Below, piece by piece: positions 1 to 6,987 of a stretch of DNA of 16,306 nt. The position numbers and the translations under genes are program-made. How positions within the stretch are numbered: the first letter of the stretch is position 1; every line of letters begins with the position of its first letter. Under the pieces are notes generated by a model that saw nothing but the letters and a program-made list of their open reading frames with translations, made no database searches and was not told where the DNA came from. Source of the stretch: Planctomycetota bacterium (GTDB lineage Bacteria > Planctomycetota > PLA2 > JAEUHO01); NCBI GenBank assembly GCA_026647295.1, contig JAPKHB010000046.1:1-16306 (forward strand), in the 5' to 3' direction.

Positions 1-67
1 TGGCGTGCCATCGCGCGTCCTCCGGAGGCGCGTCGAAATCGTCGCCCTCCAATAGGTAGTGGTCCAC
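1..67 (-). CDS. Partial gene running off the left edge, product unknown
   Basis: Read on the minus strand, the first bases give a plausible acidic coding stretch containing VDHYLLEGDDF and then APPEDARWHA before leaving the window. The frame stays open back to a stop at 164-166, but the only conventional start in it is the GTG at 67, which has no clear Shine-Dalgarno sequence. Either translation starts there or the real start is not obvious. The stretch just upstream holds an A-rich run (T-rich on the plus strand, about 91-103) that is unusual for such GC-rich DNA. Product not recognised; too short to assign. Confidence 0.3.
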   Translation of the reverse strand, partial: MDHYLLEGDDFDAPPEDARWHA

Positions 68-163
68 CGACGCGCGGTAGGGGAACTGATCTTTTCGTTT
101 TTTCCCCGCGCCGTCCCCCGCCCGCAGGCCGGTCGCACACGAGACGGCGGACGTAACATCCTG

Positions 164-455
164 TCACAAAGCAAGTTACAGCGACGGGCCGACCCGGGAT
201 CGAGGCCAACCAGCCAAAGGGGCCCGGCGGGCCGGTTTTGGGACCTTGGTCCCGTTTGCGGCTCGACGTGCCGACCGCGCCCGCACCCGAGCCACCCCCC
301 ACACGCCGCGCCGCCCGAGGGACCCTGGCCGAGCTCGACGCCGGGCCCTTGCCGGCCGCTTGATCCGAGCCGCTGCCGGCCTTCCCCGGGGCTGCACCGG
401 CCCCCGGAGGACCTGCTAGGCTCGGGCCTGTTGAACCCGCAACTGGAGGTCTTGG
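164..455. other. Non-coding or unassigned stretch upstream of the sigma-like gene
   Basis: The translations available here are all Pro/Arg/Ala-rich with no recognisable family signal, as expected of shadow frames in GC-rich DNA. The only functional element I can support is the GGAGG Shine-Dalgarno at 445-449 serving the GTG at 456. I could not find a convincing -35/-10 promoter or hairpin terminator. Confidence 0.4.
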
Positions 456-1349
456 GTGCTCTCGGGGAGTCGATCGGGGATCGAGGCGGCCCTGGGGGCC
501 GCCTTCGCGCGGGGTGCCCGCGCCCACGCTGGCCTGCGCTGCGCGCCGGCGTACTTCCGGCCGCACGCGCTACGGGCCGCAGAACGGCTGGCGCGCGAGG
601 CCCCGTGCGCCGCCTCGACCGCGGGGCCGCACATCGAGCAGATCCACGCCGAGGACCTCTACCTGGCCTCTGCCTGCCACCTCAAGTCCCCGGGCGCGTG
701 GGAGCAGTTCGGCAGCCAGGTGAAGAAGGGGGTCGCCGGCTACCTGGAGAGGCGCCGCCGCGTGCATCGCCGCCTCGCTCGTGAAGTCGCGGACGACGTG
801 CCCGGCATCCTGCTCGCCCGCGAGCTGCCCCCCGAGGCCGGACCGCTGGGTGGCTACAGCGCGCACGAGCCGTTGATCGCCTACGCGGCGGGGGTGGGCT
901 GGCAACACGCCAGGGCAGAGATCCGCGGGGCGCGACGACGCACGCGGCGTGAGGGGGACCTCGCCCACCGGAGGGGCAGCGACGCGCCGAGGTCGCAGCC
1001 GGACGCGGCTCTGGCCGCCGCGCAGGCGCACAAGGCTCTGGCGGGGATCCTGAACGAGGTGATCCGGCTTCACGGCCCCCTGGCGGCAGCCCTGCTGGCG
1101 CCTCAGCGTCTCGGAGGGCCCGGGATGGCGGCGGCCGAACGCCTTAGCGGGCACTCCCGGCGCTGGCTCTCCAAGGTGCGCTCGGCCGCGCTCCGCCATG
1201 TGCAGCAGCGCGCCGGCGAGGTCGGCCTGGATCTGTCCTGGATCCTCCAGCAGACGGGCGCGCTCCGGGTGCTGGCAGGCGACCTGGACCTGCAACTTCG
1301 TCTGGCCTGGGAGGTGGCGGCGGCCGAGTTGTCCACCGAGCAGCCTTGA
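456..1349 (+). CDS. Divergent sigma-70-like RNA polymerase sigma factor family protein
   Basis: A 297-residue protein. The GTG start is chosen because GGAGG (445-449) lies 6 nt upstream. The segment around residues 9-80 (IEAALGAAFARG ... EDLYLASACHLKSPGAWEQF) and GYSAHEPLIAYAAGVGWQHARAEIR (about 133-157) resemble, from memory, the N-terminal and region-2 parts of a large family of sigma-70-like proteins abundant in Myxococcota. A C-terminal stretch near residues 218-252 (AERLSGHSRRWLSKVRSAAL) fits a helix-turn-helix like sigma region 4. The hydrophobic core expected between these parts is weak, so promoter recognition may be altered or lost. Sigma proteins direct RNA polymerase to promoters in the cytoplasm. 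No anti-sigma gene is adjacent. Assignment is by remembered family pattern only; a degenerate or non-sigma HTH protein remains possible. Confidence 0.5.
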   Translation: MLSGSRSGIEAALGAAFARGARAHAGLRCAPAYFRPHALRAAERLAREAPCAASTAGPHIEQIHAEDLYLASACHLKSPGAWEQFGSQVKKGVAGYLERRRRVHRRLAREVADDVPGILLARELPPEAGPLGGYSAHEPLIAYAAGVGWQHARAEIRGARRRTRREGDLAHRRGSDAPRSQPDAALAAAQAHKALAGILNEVIRLHGPLAAALLAPQRLGGPGMAAAERLSGHSRRWLSKVRSAALRHVQQRAGEVGLDLSWILQQTGALRVLAGDLDLQLRLAWEVAAAELSTEQP

Positions 1350-1582
1350 GGGCTCCCGGAGGGGTAGCAGAACGGTCGGGACGCGATTCACGCCCCCAGC
1401 TCCCGGCGCCCTCGCCCCCGACCGCGTGACCGGCCCCGCCCCGCGCTGCACTCAGCCGCGAGCAGGGAGTTGCTCGAGAGCGTGAAACCGACCCCGTTCC
1501 CTCAACCACGGCCAAACACAACCCCAAACTCCAGGGCGGTTGCTCTCTGCTCGCTACCTTCCAGCGCGCGCCATCGTGGCGG

Positions 1583-2413
1583 CTACGGCCGCAGGTCGTA
1601 GTCCGCGACGAGGGGGGCGTGGTCGCTCAAGCCGGCACGGGCCAGGGCCTCGACGACCGCAGCCTGCCGGAGCCGGCCGTGCAGCGCTCCGTCCGTGAAC
1701 AGGTGGTCAAGCTGGTAGGGGCCTGACCGGGCGCCGAAGTAGGTCTGCACCTCGGCCGCGTGGTGCGCCCGAAGTGTCTCGGCCCATCCCATGGCCGCCG
1801 CCCGCTCGAAGAACTCCCGGCCCGCCGGCCCCCACCGCGCCGCGTAGCGCTCATCGAACGCGCGCGCCGTGTTCCAGTCGCCGCCGACGACGAAGCGCTC
1901 CCCCAGCCAGTGCGACAGCGCCGCCACCGCGAGGTCGTTGCGCCACGCCCGACTCGAGGTCCCGCGGCGGTACCTGGCGTGCTCCTCCTCGGTCAGGATG
2001 TCGCCCCCCACCTCCTCGGCCGTCGTGTGGACGCTGGCCACGCGGACGCGGCCCCAGTGCGGGAGCGTCACCTCGGCGCGGCAGACGTAGCCCGAGAGGT
2101 GGCCGAGCCAGCGATCCTCACGGGCGGCATCCCCCTCCCCGCCCGGGGGCGGAACCCAGGCCAGGCCCAGGCCGCGGCGGGCCAGGACGGCCGAGCACGC
2201 AATCCAGCGCCGCGGGATCTTTCCGACCACCTCGTACTCGGACGCGCGGGCGGCATCGGCCACGAGCCCGAGGTCGTCCGGTCGGCACTCCTGGAGCAGG
2301 GCCACGTCGGGGCGCAGGTCACCAACGAGCGTCTCCCACTGGCGCTGGCGGTTGGCGCGCGCCTTGTACGGCCCGGGCAGCATGTAGCCGAGGTTCCAGG
2401 TGACGATGCGCAT
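1583..2413 (-). CDS. Endonuclease/exonuclease/phosphatase (EEP) fold protein
   Basis: A 276-residue protein of normal length for a single-domain EEP enzyme (metal-dependent phosphodiester hydrolases related to exonuclease III and DNase I). Diagnostic motifs appear in order: TWNLGY with Asn7, LLQE (Gln41-Glu42) for metal binding, SVHT with His129, GGDWNT (177-182) with the catalytic Asp/Asn pair, YQLDHLF (233-239), and the terminal LSDHAPL with catalytic Asp264-His265. All key residues are present, so it should be active. The substrate (DNA, RNA, phosphoinositide or other) cannot be read from sequence. The ATG at 2413 is preceded by a near-perfect AGGAGG 5 nt upstream. No signal peptide is seen, so it is probably cytoplasmic. 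It is convergent with the sigma-like gene and monocistronic; the 233 bp between them (1350-1582) hold nothing I can name. Confidence 0.85.
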   Translation of the reverse strand: MRIVTWNLGYMLPGPYKARANRQRQWETLVGDLRPDVALLQECRPDDLGLVADAARASEYEVVGKIPRRWIACSAVLARRGLGLAWVPPPGGEGDAAREDRWLGHLSGYVCRAEVTLPHWGRVRVASVHTTAEEVGGDILTEEEHARYRRGTSSRAWRNDLAVAALSHWLGERFVVGGDWNTARAFDERYAARWGPAGREFFERAAAMGWAETLRAHHAAEVQTYFGARSGPYQLDHLFTDGALHGRLRQAAVVEALARAGLSDHAPLVADYDLRP

Positions 2414-2539
2414 GGGCGCCTCCTTCTGAGCGGAGGTAGGCTAGCCGGACTCCCGCGACCCGGACCAGGGCTCGCCACCGCCGCCCCTCCCGTCCGGTCG
2501 CCGCAAGCGGAGCCGGCGGGGACCCTGGGGAAAGGGGAA

Positions 2540-2710
2540 ATGTCGGTGCGTTGAGGGTCTTACGCTGTCGAGCAGCGCCTCGAGCAGCGAGGCGTCCGCG
2601 TCCATCTCGGCCGCCCCTCCGGCGCAGCCTCCTGGGGCGCGGGGGCGGCCATCCTGGCCGGCGCGGCCCTCGTGGCCGTGCTGCTGGCGGCTCTAGCTCC
2701 GGACGACTGA
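2540..2710 (+). pseudogene. Small membrane-protein frame interrupted by UGA at codon 5
   Basis: An ATG at 2540 behind a purine-rich GGGGAAAGGGGAA gives M-S-V-R, then TGA at 2552-2554. The same frame then continues for about 50 codons as SYAVEQRLEQRGVRVHLG and a strongly hydrophobic helix (about 2633-2698, W-G-A-G-A-A-I-L-A-G...) ending in an acidic PDD tail and a stop at 2708-2710. No other usual start precedes the TM segment in this frame. It looks like a small single-pass membrane protein inactivated by a nonsense change, but a sequencing error, recoding or chance hydrophobic frame are alternatives. A perfect hairpin follows the UGA (2577-2593). Confidence 0.25.
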
Positions 2711-2744
2711 CGGGTGCCCGGAACTCGCGCCGTCCACGGGGGGA

Positions 2745-2867
2745 GTGGCGGCCCGGATCGCCGAGGACCCCACGACGAGGGCGCCTGGCATCCAGGCGGC
2801 CAGATTCGCGGCGGCGCCGGAGCCCCGCGGACTCGGAGGACCCCGGGCCCACGGTCCACCGGATTGA
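2745..2867 (+). other. Possible 40-codon small ORF
   Basis: A GTG at 2745 immediately follows a G-rich GGGGGGA tract and opens a 40-codon frame (VAARIAEDPTTRAPGIQAAR and onward, ending HGPPD) with balanced, protein-like composition, unlike the Arg/Pro-rich alternatives. It lies between the interrupted membrane frame and the coiled-coil protein on the same strand. No family recognised and the SD spacing is poor, so it may be chance. The rest of 2414-2916 shows nothing else I can support. Confidence 0.15.
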
Positions 2868-2916
2868 GGGCTGGCCCGGGCGCCACGAGCACTGGGCAAC
2901 GCAGACGATCGTCGAG

Positions 2917-3114
2917 ATGCGTCAGGAGACGGCGGAAGTGGAGGAGCGCATGAGCGATCTGGAGGGCAGGGTCGTCCGGCTGTTCGCAGCCGTAGGCGAA
3001 CACCGGATGAAGTGGGGCATCGTGGCGTGGGTCCTGGGGACCGCGGCGGCAGCGGCGATTGCCATGTTGGCGCGACAGGCGGCGCCATTCGCCGCGGAGC
3101 TGAGGCGTGCCTGA
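2917..3114 (+). CDS. Small coiled-coil, single-TM protein (phage XhlA-like appearance)
   Basis: A 65-residue protein from the ATG at 2917. It has an acidic amphipathic helix (RQETAEVEERMSDLEGRVV) likely to form a coiled coil, a short linker, Lys-Trp, then one membrane helix (WGIVAWVLGTAAAAAIAMLA) and a short basic tail. This layout matches small phage accessory lysis proteins of the XhlA/hemolysin type, which sit in the inner membrane, though the match is structural and not a sequence assignment. A second ATG at 2950 has the better Shine-Dalgarno (GGAGG at 2940-2944) and would give 54 residues. The open frame reaches further upstream with no better start. It ends 2 bp before the convergent hsdR stop. 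Confidence 0.45.
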   Translation: MRQETAEVEERMSDLEGRVVRLFAAVGEHRMKWGIVAWVLGTAAAAAIAMLARQAAPFAAELRRA

Positions 3115-3116
3115 GG

Positions 3117-6100
3117 CTACTCCCCGTTCTCGGTAGAGAGTTCGGCCTGGCGCAGCACAAGCTGCGTTGCGTTCTCCGCCAAGTCGGGCGGGTACCCGTA
3201 CTTGGCCAGAAGGCGCCGCACGTTGCGCCGCAGGCTGGCACGCACTGACTCGCGCTGAGTCCAATCGAGCTTCGGCATGCGTCGCACCATCTCCGTCAGT
3301 TCCCGGGCCATCAGCCGCAGCGTATCGCTCTGCATCGCCTGGAGGGCGGACTCGTTGTCTGCCAGGGCATCGTAGAAGGCCGTCTCCTCGGGGCTCAATC
3401 CGAGCTCCGCTCCATGTCGCTGAGCCTCCCTCAGGCTCTTTGCGAGGTCGATCAGGCGTGTGATCATCTCGGCGGTCGTGATGGCCTTGTTCGTGTAGCG
3501 CAGCATGGCGTCCTCCAGCGCCTCGCGGAACTTCCGGCTCTGGACGATGTTCGTGCGTTCAGTGACGCGAATCTGATCGCTCAGAAGCTTGCGCAGTGTC
3601 TCCAGAGCCAGGTTCCTCTGCTCCAGGGCCGCCACCCGTTCGAGGAAGTCATCGCTCAGGATGTCGAGGCGGGCATCCTCGAGGCCGACTACTGCGAACA
3701 GGTCGATTACGTCATCCGCATCCACCGCACCGCCGATGACCTGACGCACCGCTGCGTCGATGTCGCGCTGCCGTGCACGGCCCGTGGTCCGACCGCCGGC
3801 GTCGGCCAGCCGCTTCCGAATCATCGCAGCTGCGCGCTGGAAAAAGGCCAAGTGTGGCGTGATGACCTCAGTTTCGGGCCGAGGCACGGCGAGCGCGAAG
3901 GCCGTCGACAACTCTTTGACCAGCAATCGGAAGCGCTTCCAGCCATCATTCTGCCCAAAGACGTGGTCGATCGCGCGGAGGTAGACCCGAAGGACCGTGC
4001 TGGGATCCGCGCGAAGCGCCACTTCGTAGCCGCAGCCGTGGAGGAAGCCGCGCAGCTTCTCGAAGGCGGCCTGCATCGCGGGCACCGCCTCGTCCTGGAC
4101 ATGCTTGACCGCCTCACCAGTTCCCCCGGCCTGGGTGTAGGTCGCGAGCGCATCGGCGAGTTGATCGGCAAGGCCCAGCAGGTCGACGATCAGCCCGCCG
4201 GGCTTCTCCCCGTAGACGCGATTCACCCGGGCAATGGCCTGCATGAGGTTGTGGCCGGCGAGCGGCTTATCCAGGTACATTGTGTGGGCCGGCGGGCAGT
4301 CAAAGCCGGTCAGCCACATGTCGCACACGATGACGAGGCGCAGGTCATCCTCTGGGTCCTTGAATCGCTCAGCGAGGCGCTTGCGGGCCGCCATTGTTCG
4401 CACATGGCTACGGAGCGGCTCGGGGTCGTCGGCGGATCCCGTGACGACAACCTTCATGACACCGCGCTCGTCGTCCGCGTTGTGCCAGGCCGGGCGCAGC
4501 ACGCAGATTGCTTCGTAGAGCCGGGCTGCGATGTCGCGGCTCATGGTCACCACCATCGCCTTGCCTTCCATCGCCTCCCGGCGCTTCTCCCAGTGCTCCA
4601 CGATGAAGGTCGCCAGGCGCTCGATCCGCTCGGGCGCGCCCACCAACGATTCGATCGGCACGCGAATTCTGTCCTCTGACGGCTCTCCGCCGTCATCCCT
4701 GCTGGCGGCGTACTCGACCTGCGCCTCGGCGATGCGCGCGCCTTCCTCATCAACCGCGAGCCTGATAATACGTGCCTCGTAGTAGAGCGGCCGGGTCGCG
4801 CCGTCCTCGACCGCCTGCCGGATGTCGTAGACGTCCGCGTACTCTCCGAAAACGTGAATCGTGTTCTTGTCGTCACGCTCCAGGGGCGTGCCGGTGAATC
4901 CGACGAATGTGGCGTTTGGCAGCACCTCTCGCATCCACCGGGCGCCGCCTTCGACGAAGCCATACTGGCTACGGTGCGCCTCGTCTGCCATCACCACGAC
5001 GTTGGCGCGCTCCGAAATCACGCCGTGCGCCTCGGCGAACTTCTGGATTGTCGTAAACACGACGCCGCCTGCGGCGCGGTCGAGGAGTTGCTGCAGGTGT
5101 CCGCGGCTGCTCGCCTGGACCGGATCCTGCTGAAGGAGAGCACGGCCGGCAGCGAAGGTGTCGAAGAGCTGCGCGTCCAGGTCGTTGCGGTCGGTGATCA
5201 TGACTACGGTGGGGTTGGCCATCCGCGGCTCGCGAATGAGCGTTCCCGCCAACATCAGCATGGTGAGCGACTTGCCCGAACCCTGGGTGTGCCAAATCAC
5301 CCCGCCGCGTCCATCGCCCGTGCCCGCCGGCGGCCGTAGGTGGGCCAACACGCTCGCCCGTGCCTTGCGCACCGCCCGGAACTGGTGGTAGCCGGCGATC
5401 TTCTTGGCAATGTCGCCCCGCTCGTTCTCCTCGAAGACCACGCAGGTGCGCAGGTAGTCCACCAGAGCGCGAGGCGCGAGAAGGCCCCGGATCAACGCTT
5501 CGAGCGTCGGTGCGCCGCCGCCTTCGTCATCCATCGGGCGCCAGGGCATGAAGCGGTCCTGGCCGCTGGTGATGGAACCGACCCGCGTCAACACGCCGTC
5601 CGAAACGACCAGGGCGAGGTTTGGCACGAACAGGTCGGGCGCAGTGCGCATGTAGCGGCCGAGTTGGTCGATGGCGACGCCAAGATCGGCCCTGGTGTCG
5701 CTCGGGTCCTTCAACTCGATCACCGCGATCGGAAGCCCGTTCAGGAACACCGTCAGATCCGGTCGAATGACCTTGCCTGACTGCACTACGATAGAAAGTT
5801 GTCGCGCGACGAGAAGGTCGTTGCCGTCGGGATTATCGAAGTCGATCAGCCGCGCCCGCCCGCCCCGCATTTCGCCGCTCGCTGCATCGCAGTACTCAAC
5901 CTCGACTCCGTGCGTCAGCAACGCATGGAACCAGCGGTTATTCTGAACCAGTGTCGGGTATGGCGGCTGTGTCAGCGTACGCACAACACTATCAACAGTG
6001 GTGCTCGGCAGCGCGGGATTAAGACGCTCCACGGCGCCGCGGAGGATCGTGCCGAGAAGCAGGTCCCCTGTAACAAACTCGTGCTCATCCCTGAGGTCGG

Positions 6101-6173
6101 TGGCAAGAAGGACGCGGATTCGGACTGACTCGAACCAGGCAATGGCCGCGAGTTCGGTTGTGGACTCATCCAT
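3117..6173 (-). CDS. hsdR: Type I restriction enzyme R subunit (ATP-dependent translocase and nuclease)
   Basis: A 1018-residue protein, normal length for HsdR. It is the motor and nuclease of a type I restriction complex with HsdM and HsdS: it translocates unmethylated DNA and cuts it at a distance. The N-terminal nuclease domain has RPD with Asp139 and IELK with Glu153/Lys155, the PD-(D/E)xK site. The SF2 helicase core follows: Walker A HTQGSGKS (about 295-302), motif Ia near 326, DEAH box (397-400), TGTP (427-430), and C-terminal motifs around DMWLTGFDCPP (619-629) and QAIARVNR (645-652). The C-terminal 300 residues are helical, as expected for complex assembly. The ATG at 6173 is chosen because GGGGAG lies 7 nt upstream and family members begin just before the TELAAIAW segment; a GTG at 6197 would add 8 residues. 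It overlaps the preceding gene by 8 nt, indicating coupled translation. Confidence 0.95.
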   Translation of the reverse strand: MDESTTELAAIAWFESVRIRVLLATDLRDEHEFVTGDLLLGTILRGAVERLNPALPSTTVDSVVRTLTQPPYPTLVQNNRWFHALLTHGVEVEYCDAASGEMRGGRARLIDFDNPDGNDLLVARQLSIVVQSGKVIRPDLTVFLNGLPIAVIELKDPSDTRADLGVAIDQLGRYMRTAPDLFVPNLALVVSDGVLTRVGSITSGQDRFMPWRPMDDEGGGAPTLEALIRGLLAPRALVDYLRTCVVFEENERGDIAKKIAGYHQFRAVRKARASVLAHLRPPAGTGDGRGGVIWHTQGSGKSLTMLMLAGTLIREPRMANPTVVMITDRNDLDAQLFDTFAAGRALLQQDPVQASSRGHLQQLLDRAAGGVVFTTIQKFAEAHGVISERANVVVMADEAHRSQYGFVEGGARWMREVLPNATFVGFTGTPLERDDKNTIHVFGEYADVYDIRQAVEDGATRPLYYEARIIRLAVDEEGARIAEAQVEYAASRDDGGEPSEDRIRVPIESLVGAPERIERLATFIVEHWEKRREAMEGKAMVVTMSRDIAARLYEAICVLRPAWHNADDERGVMKVVVTGSADDPEPLRSHVRTMAARKRLAERFKDPEDDLRLVIVCDMWLTGFDCPPAHTMYLDKPLAGHNLMQAIARVNRVYGEKPGGLIVDLLGLADQLADALATYTQAGGTGEAVKHVQDEAVPAMQAAFEKLRGFLHGCGYEVALRADPSTVLRVYLRAIDHVFGQNDGWKRFRLLVKELSTAFALAVPRPETEVITPHLAFFQRAAAMIRKRLADAGGRTTGRARQRDIDAAVRQVIGGAVDADDVIDLFAVVGLEDARLDILSDDFLERVAALEQRNLALETLRKLLSDQIRVTERTNIVQSRKFREALEDAMLRYTNKAITTAEMITRLIDLAKSLREAQRHGAELGLSPEETAFYDALADNESALQAMQSDTLRLMARELTEMVRRMPKLDWTQRESVRASLRRNVRRLLAKYGYPPDLAENATQLVLRQAELSTENGE

Positions 6174-6987
6174 TGCCAGACTCCCCGAGTTCCACACCCT
6201 CAGCGAACTCTTCGTCTGCGGTCGGTTCCAGAGGGCCGGCTAGGAATGCCATGAGGCGCTGCCGATACGCTTCCAGATCCTGTTGATGCAATGCCCTACT
6301 GGCCTGAATCGGGACTTCCTCGACTACGAGATCCGAGTACTTGTCATCGAGGTAGTCATCGAACTTGGAGAAGTCTCCAAAGCGCAACCGCGTGAGAGGA
6401 TCTGATTCAGCCTGCTTGCGGTGGAGCCGGTAGAGCAATGCCGCCGCAGAGTCGATTGCCTGAACCGCAACTACTGCGTAGTCGGCATCGAGGACGGCCT
6501 CCAGCGCATCCCTACCGTGCGGCCCCACACCCTGGCTGTTTCTCAGGGCGACGATCCCGTTCGTCATTTGGTTCAGTCCGCGGATTACGTCTGAGACGCC
6601 ATTCTCTACTCGCTCATCTTCATCGAATGTGTCCGGAGTGAGCTTCAGCACCTTCAGCACTTGAGACATAAGCCGACTGGCGCTTGCCTGTGCATCAGTA
6701 TCAATTCCCCGATCCAAGAGAATCGTCTTGCAGACGGTTTCCATCAGGCCGCGACAATGCGTGAATGCGAGCCCTGGATCACGTGGTATTGATCGCTCGA
6801 TGACGTCTATTGCCGAGCGAATCGTGAGCGAACGGGGGTGCTCCTTGAGTAGTTCTCGACAGCCTCGCATCTGAAACACCGGCGCATCGGCCATGGGCTG
6901 TGCCAACGCTGGGATCACAGGGTGATCCGTCGGCGATGGGCGACGAGAGAAGATCCCTCGCACAGTTCGTAGGAGCCTACGGCTCAT
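6166..6987 (-). CDS. Abi_C-like (abortive infection C-terminal domain) protein embedded in the RM operon
   Basis: A 273-residue protein without membrane segments. Residues about 77-165 carry a pattern typical of the Abi_C domain: CRGLMETVCKTIL, a helical stretch (LMSQVLKVLKLTP), then GLNQMTNGIVALRN followed by G-x-G-P-HG (Arg149-Asn150 to His157-Gly158). The Arg-Asn...His arrangement resembles the RNase site of HEPN-type toxins, although the R-to-H spacing (7 residues between) is one longer than I would expect; catalysis is therefore inference. The N-terminus is basic (MSRRLLRTVRGIFSRR) and the C-terminus strongly acidic. The start overlaps hsdS by 11 nt and the stop overlaps hsdR by 8 nt, so it is co-translated with the restriction genes. 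The likely role is a back-up abortive defence or modulator of restriction. Local GC is visibly lower than in flanking genes. Confidence 0.7.
   Translation of the reverse strand: MSRRLLRTVRGIFSRRPSPTDHPVIPALAQPMADAPVFQMRGCRELLKEHPRSLTIRSAIDVIERSIPRDPGLAFTHCRGLMETVCKTILLDRGIDTDAQASASRLMSQVLKVLKLTPDTFDEDERVENGVSDVIRGLNQMTNGIVALRNSQGVGPHGRDALEAVLDADYAVVAVQAIDSAAALLYRLHRKQAESDPLTRLRFGDFSKFDDYLDDKYSDLVVEEVPIQASRALHQQDLEAYRQRLMAFLAGPLEPTADEEFAEGVELGESGNG

Noticed and set aside
59..784. A 241-codon plus-strand frame at the left end
   Set aside because: Pro/Arg/Gly-rich and overlapping the better-supported sigma-like gene that starts at 456 behind GGAGG.
1760..2554. A 264-codon plus-strand frame antisense to the EEP gene
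   Set aside because: The EEP protein has every catalytic motif and a strong ribosome site; the antisense translation has no family signal.
3414..4679. A 421-codon plus-strand frame antisense to hsdR
   Set aside because: hsdR in this region has intact helicase motifs and normal length; the antisense frame is a shadow caused by GC-rich codon bias.
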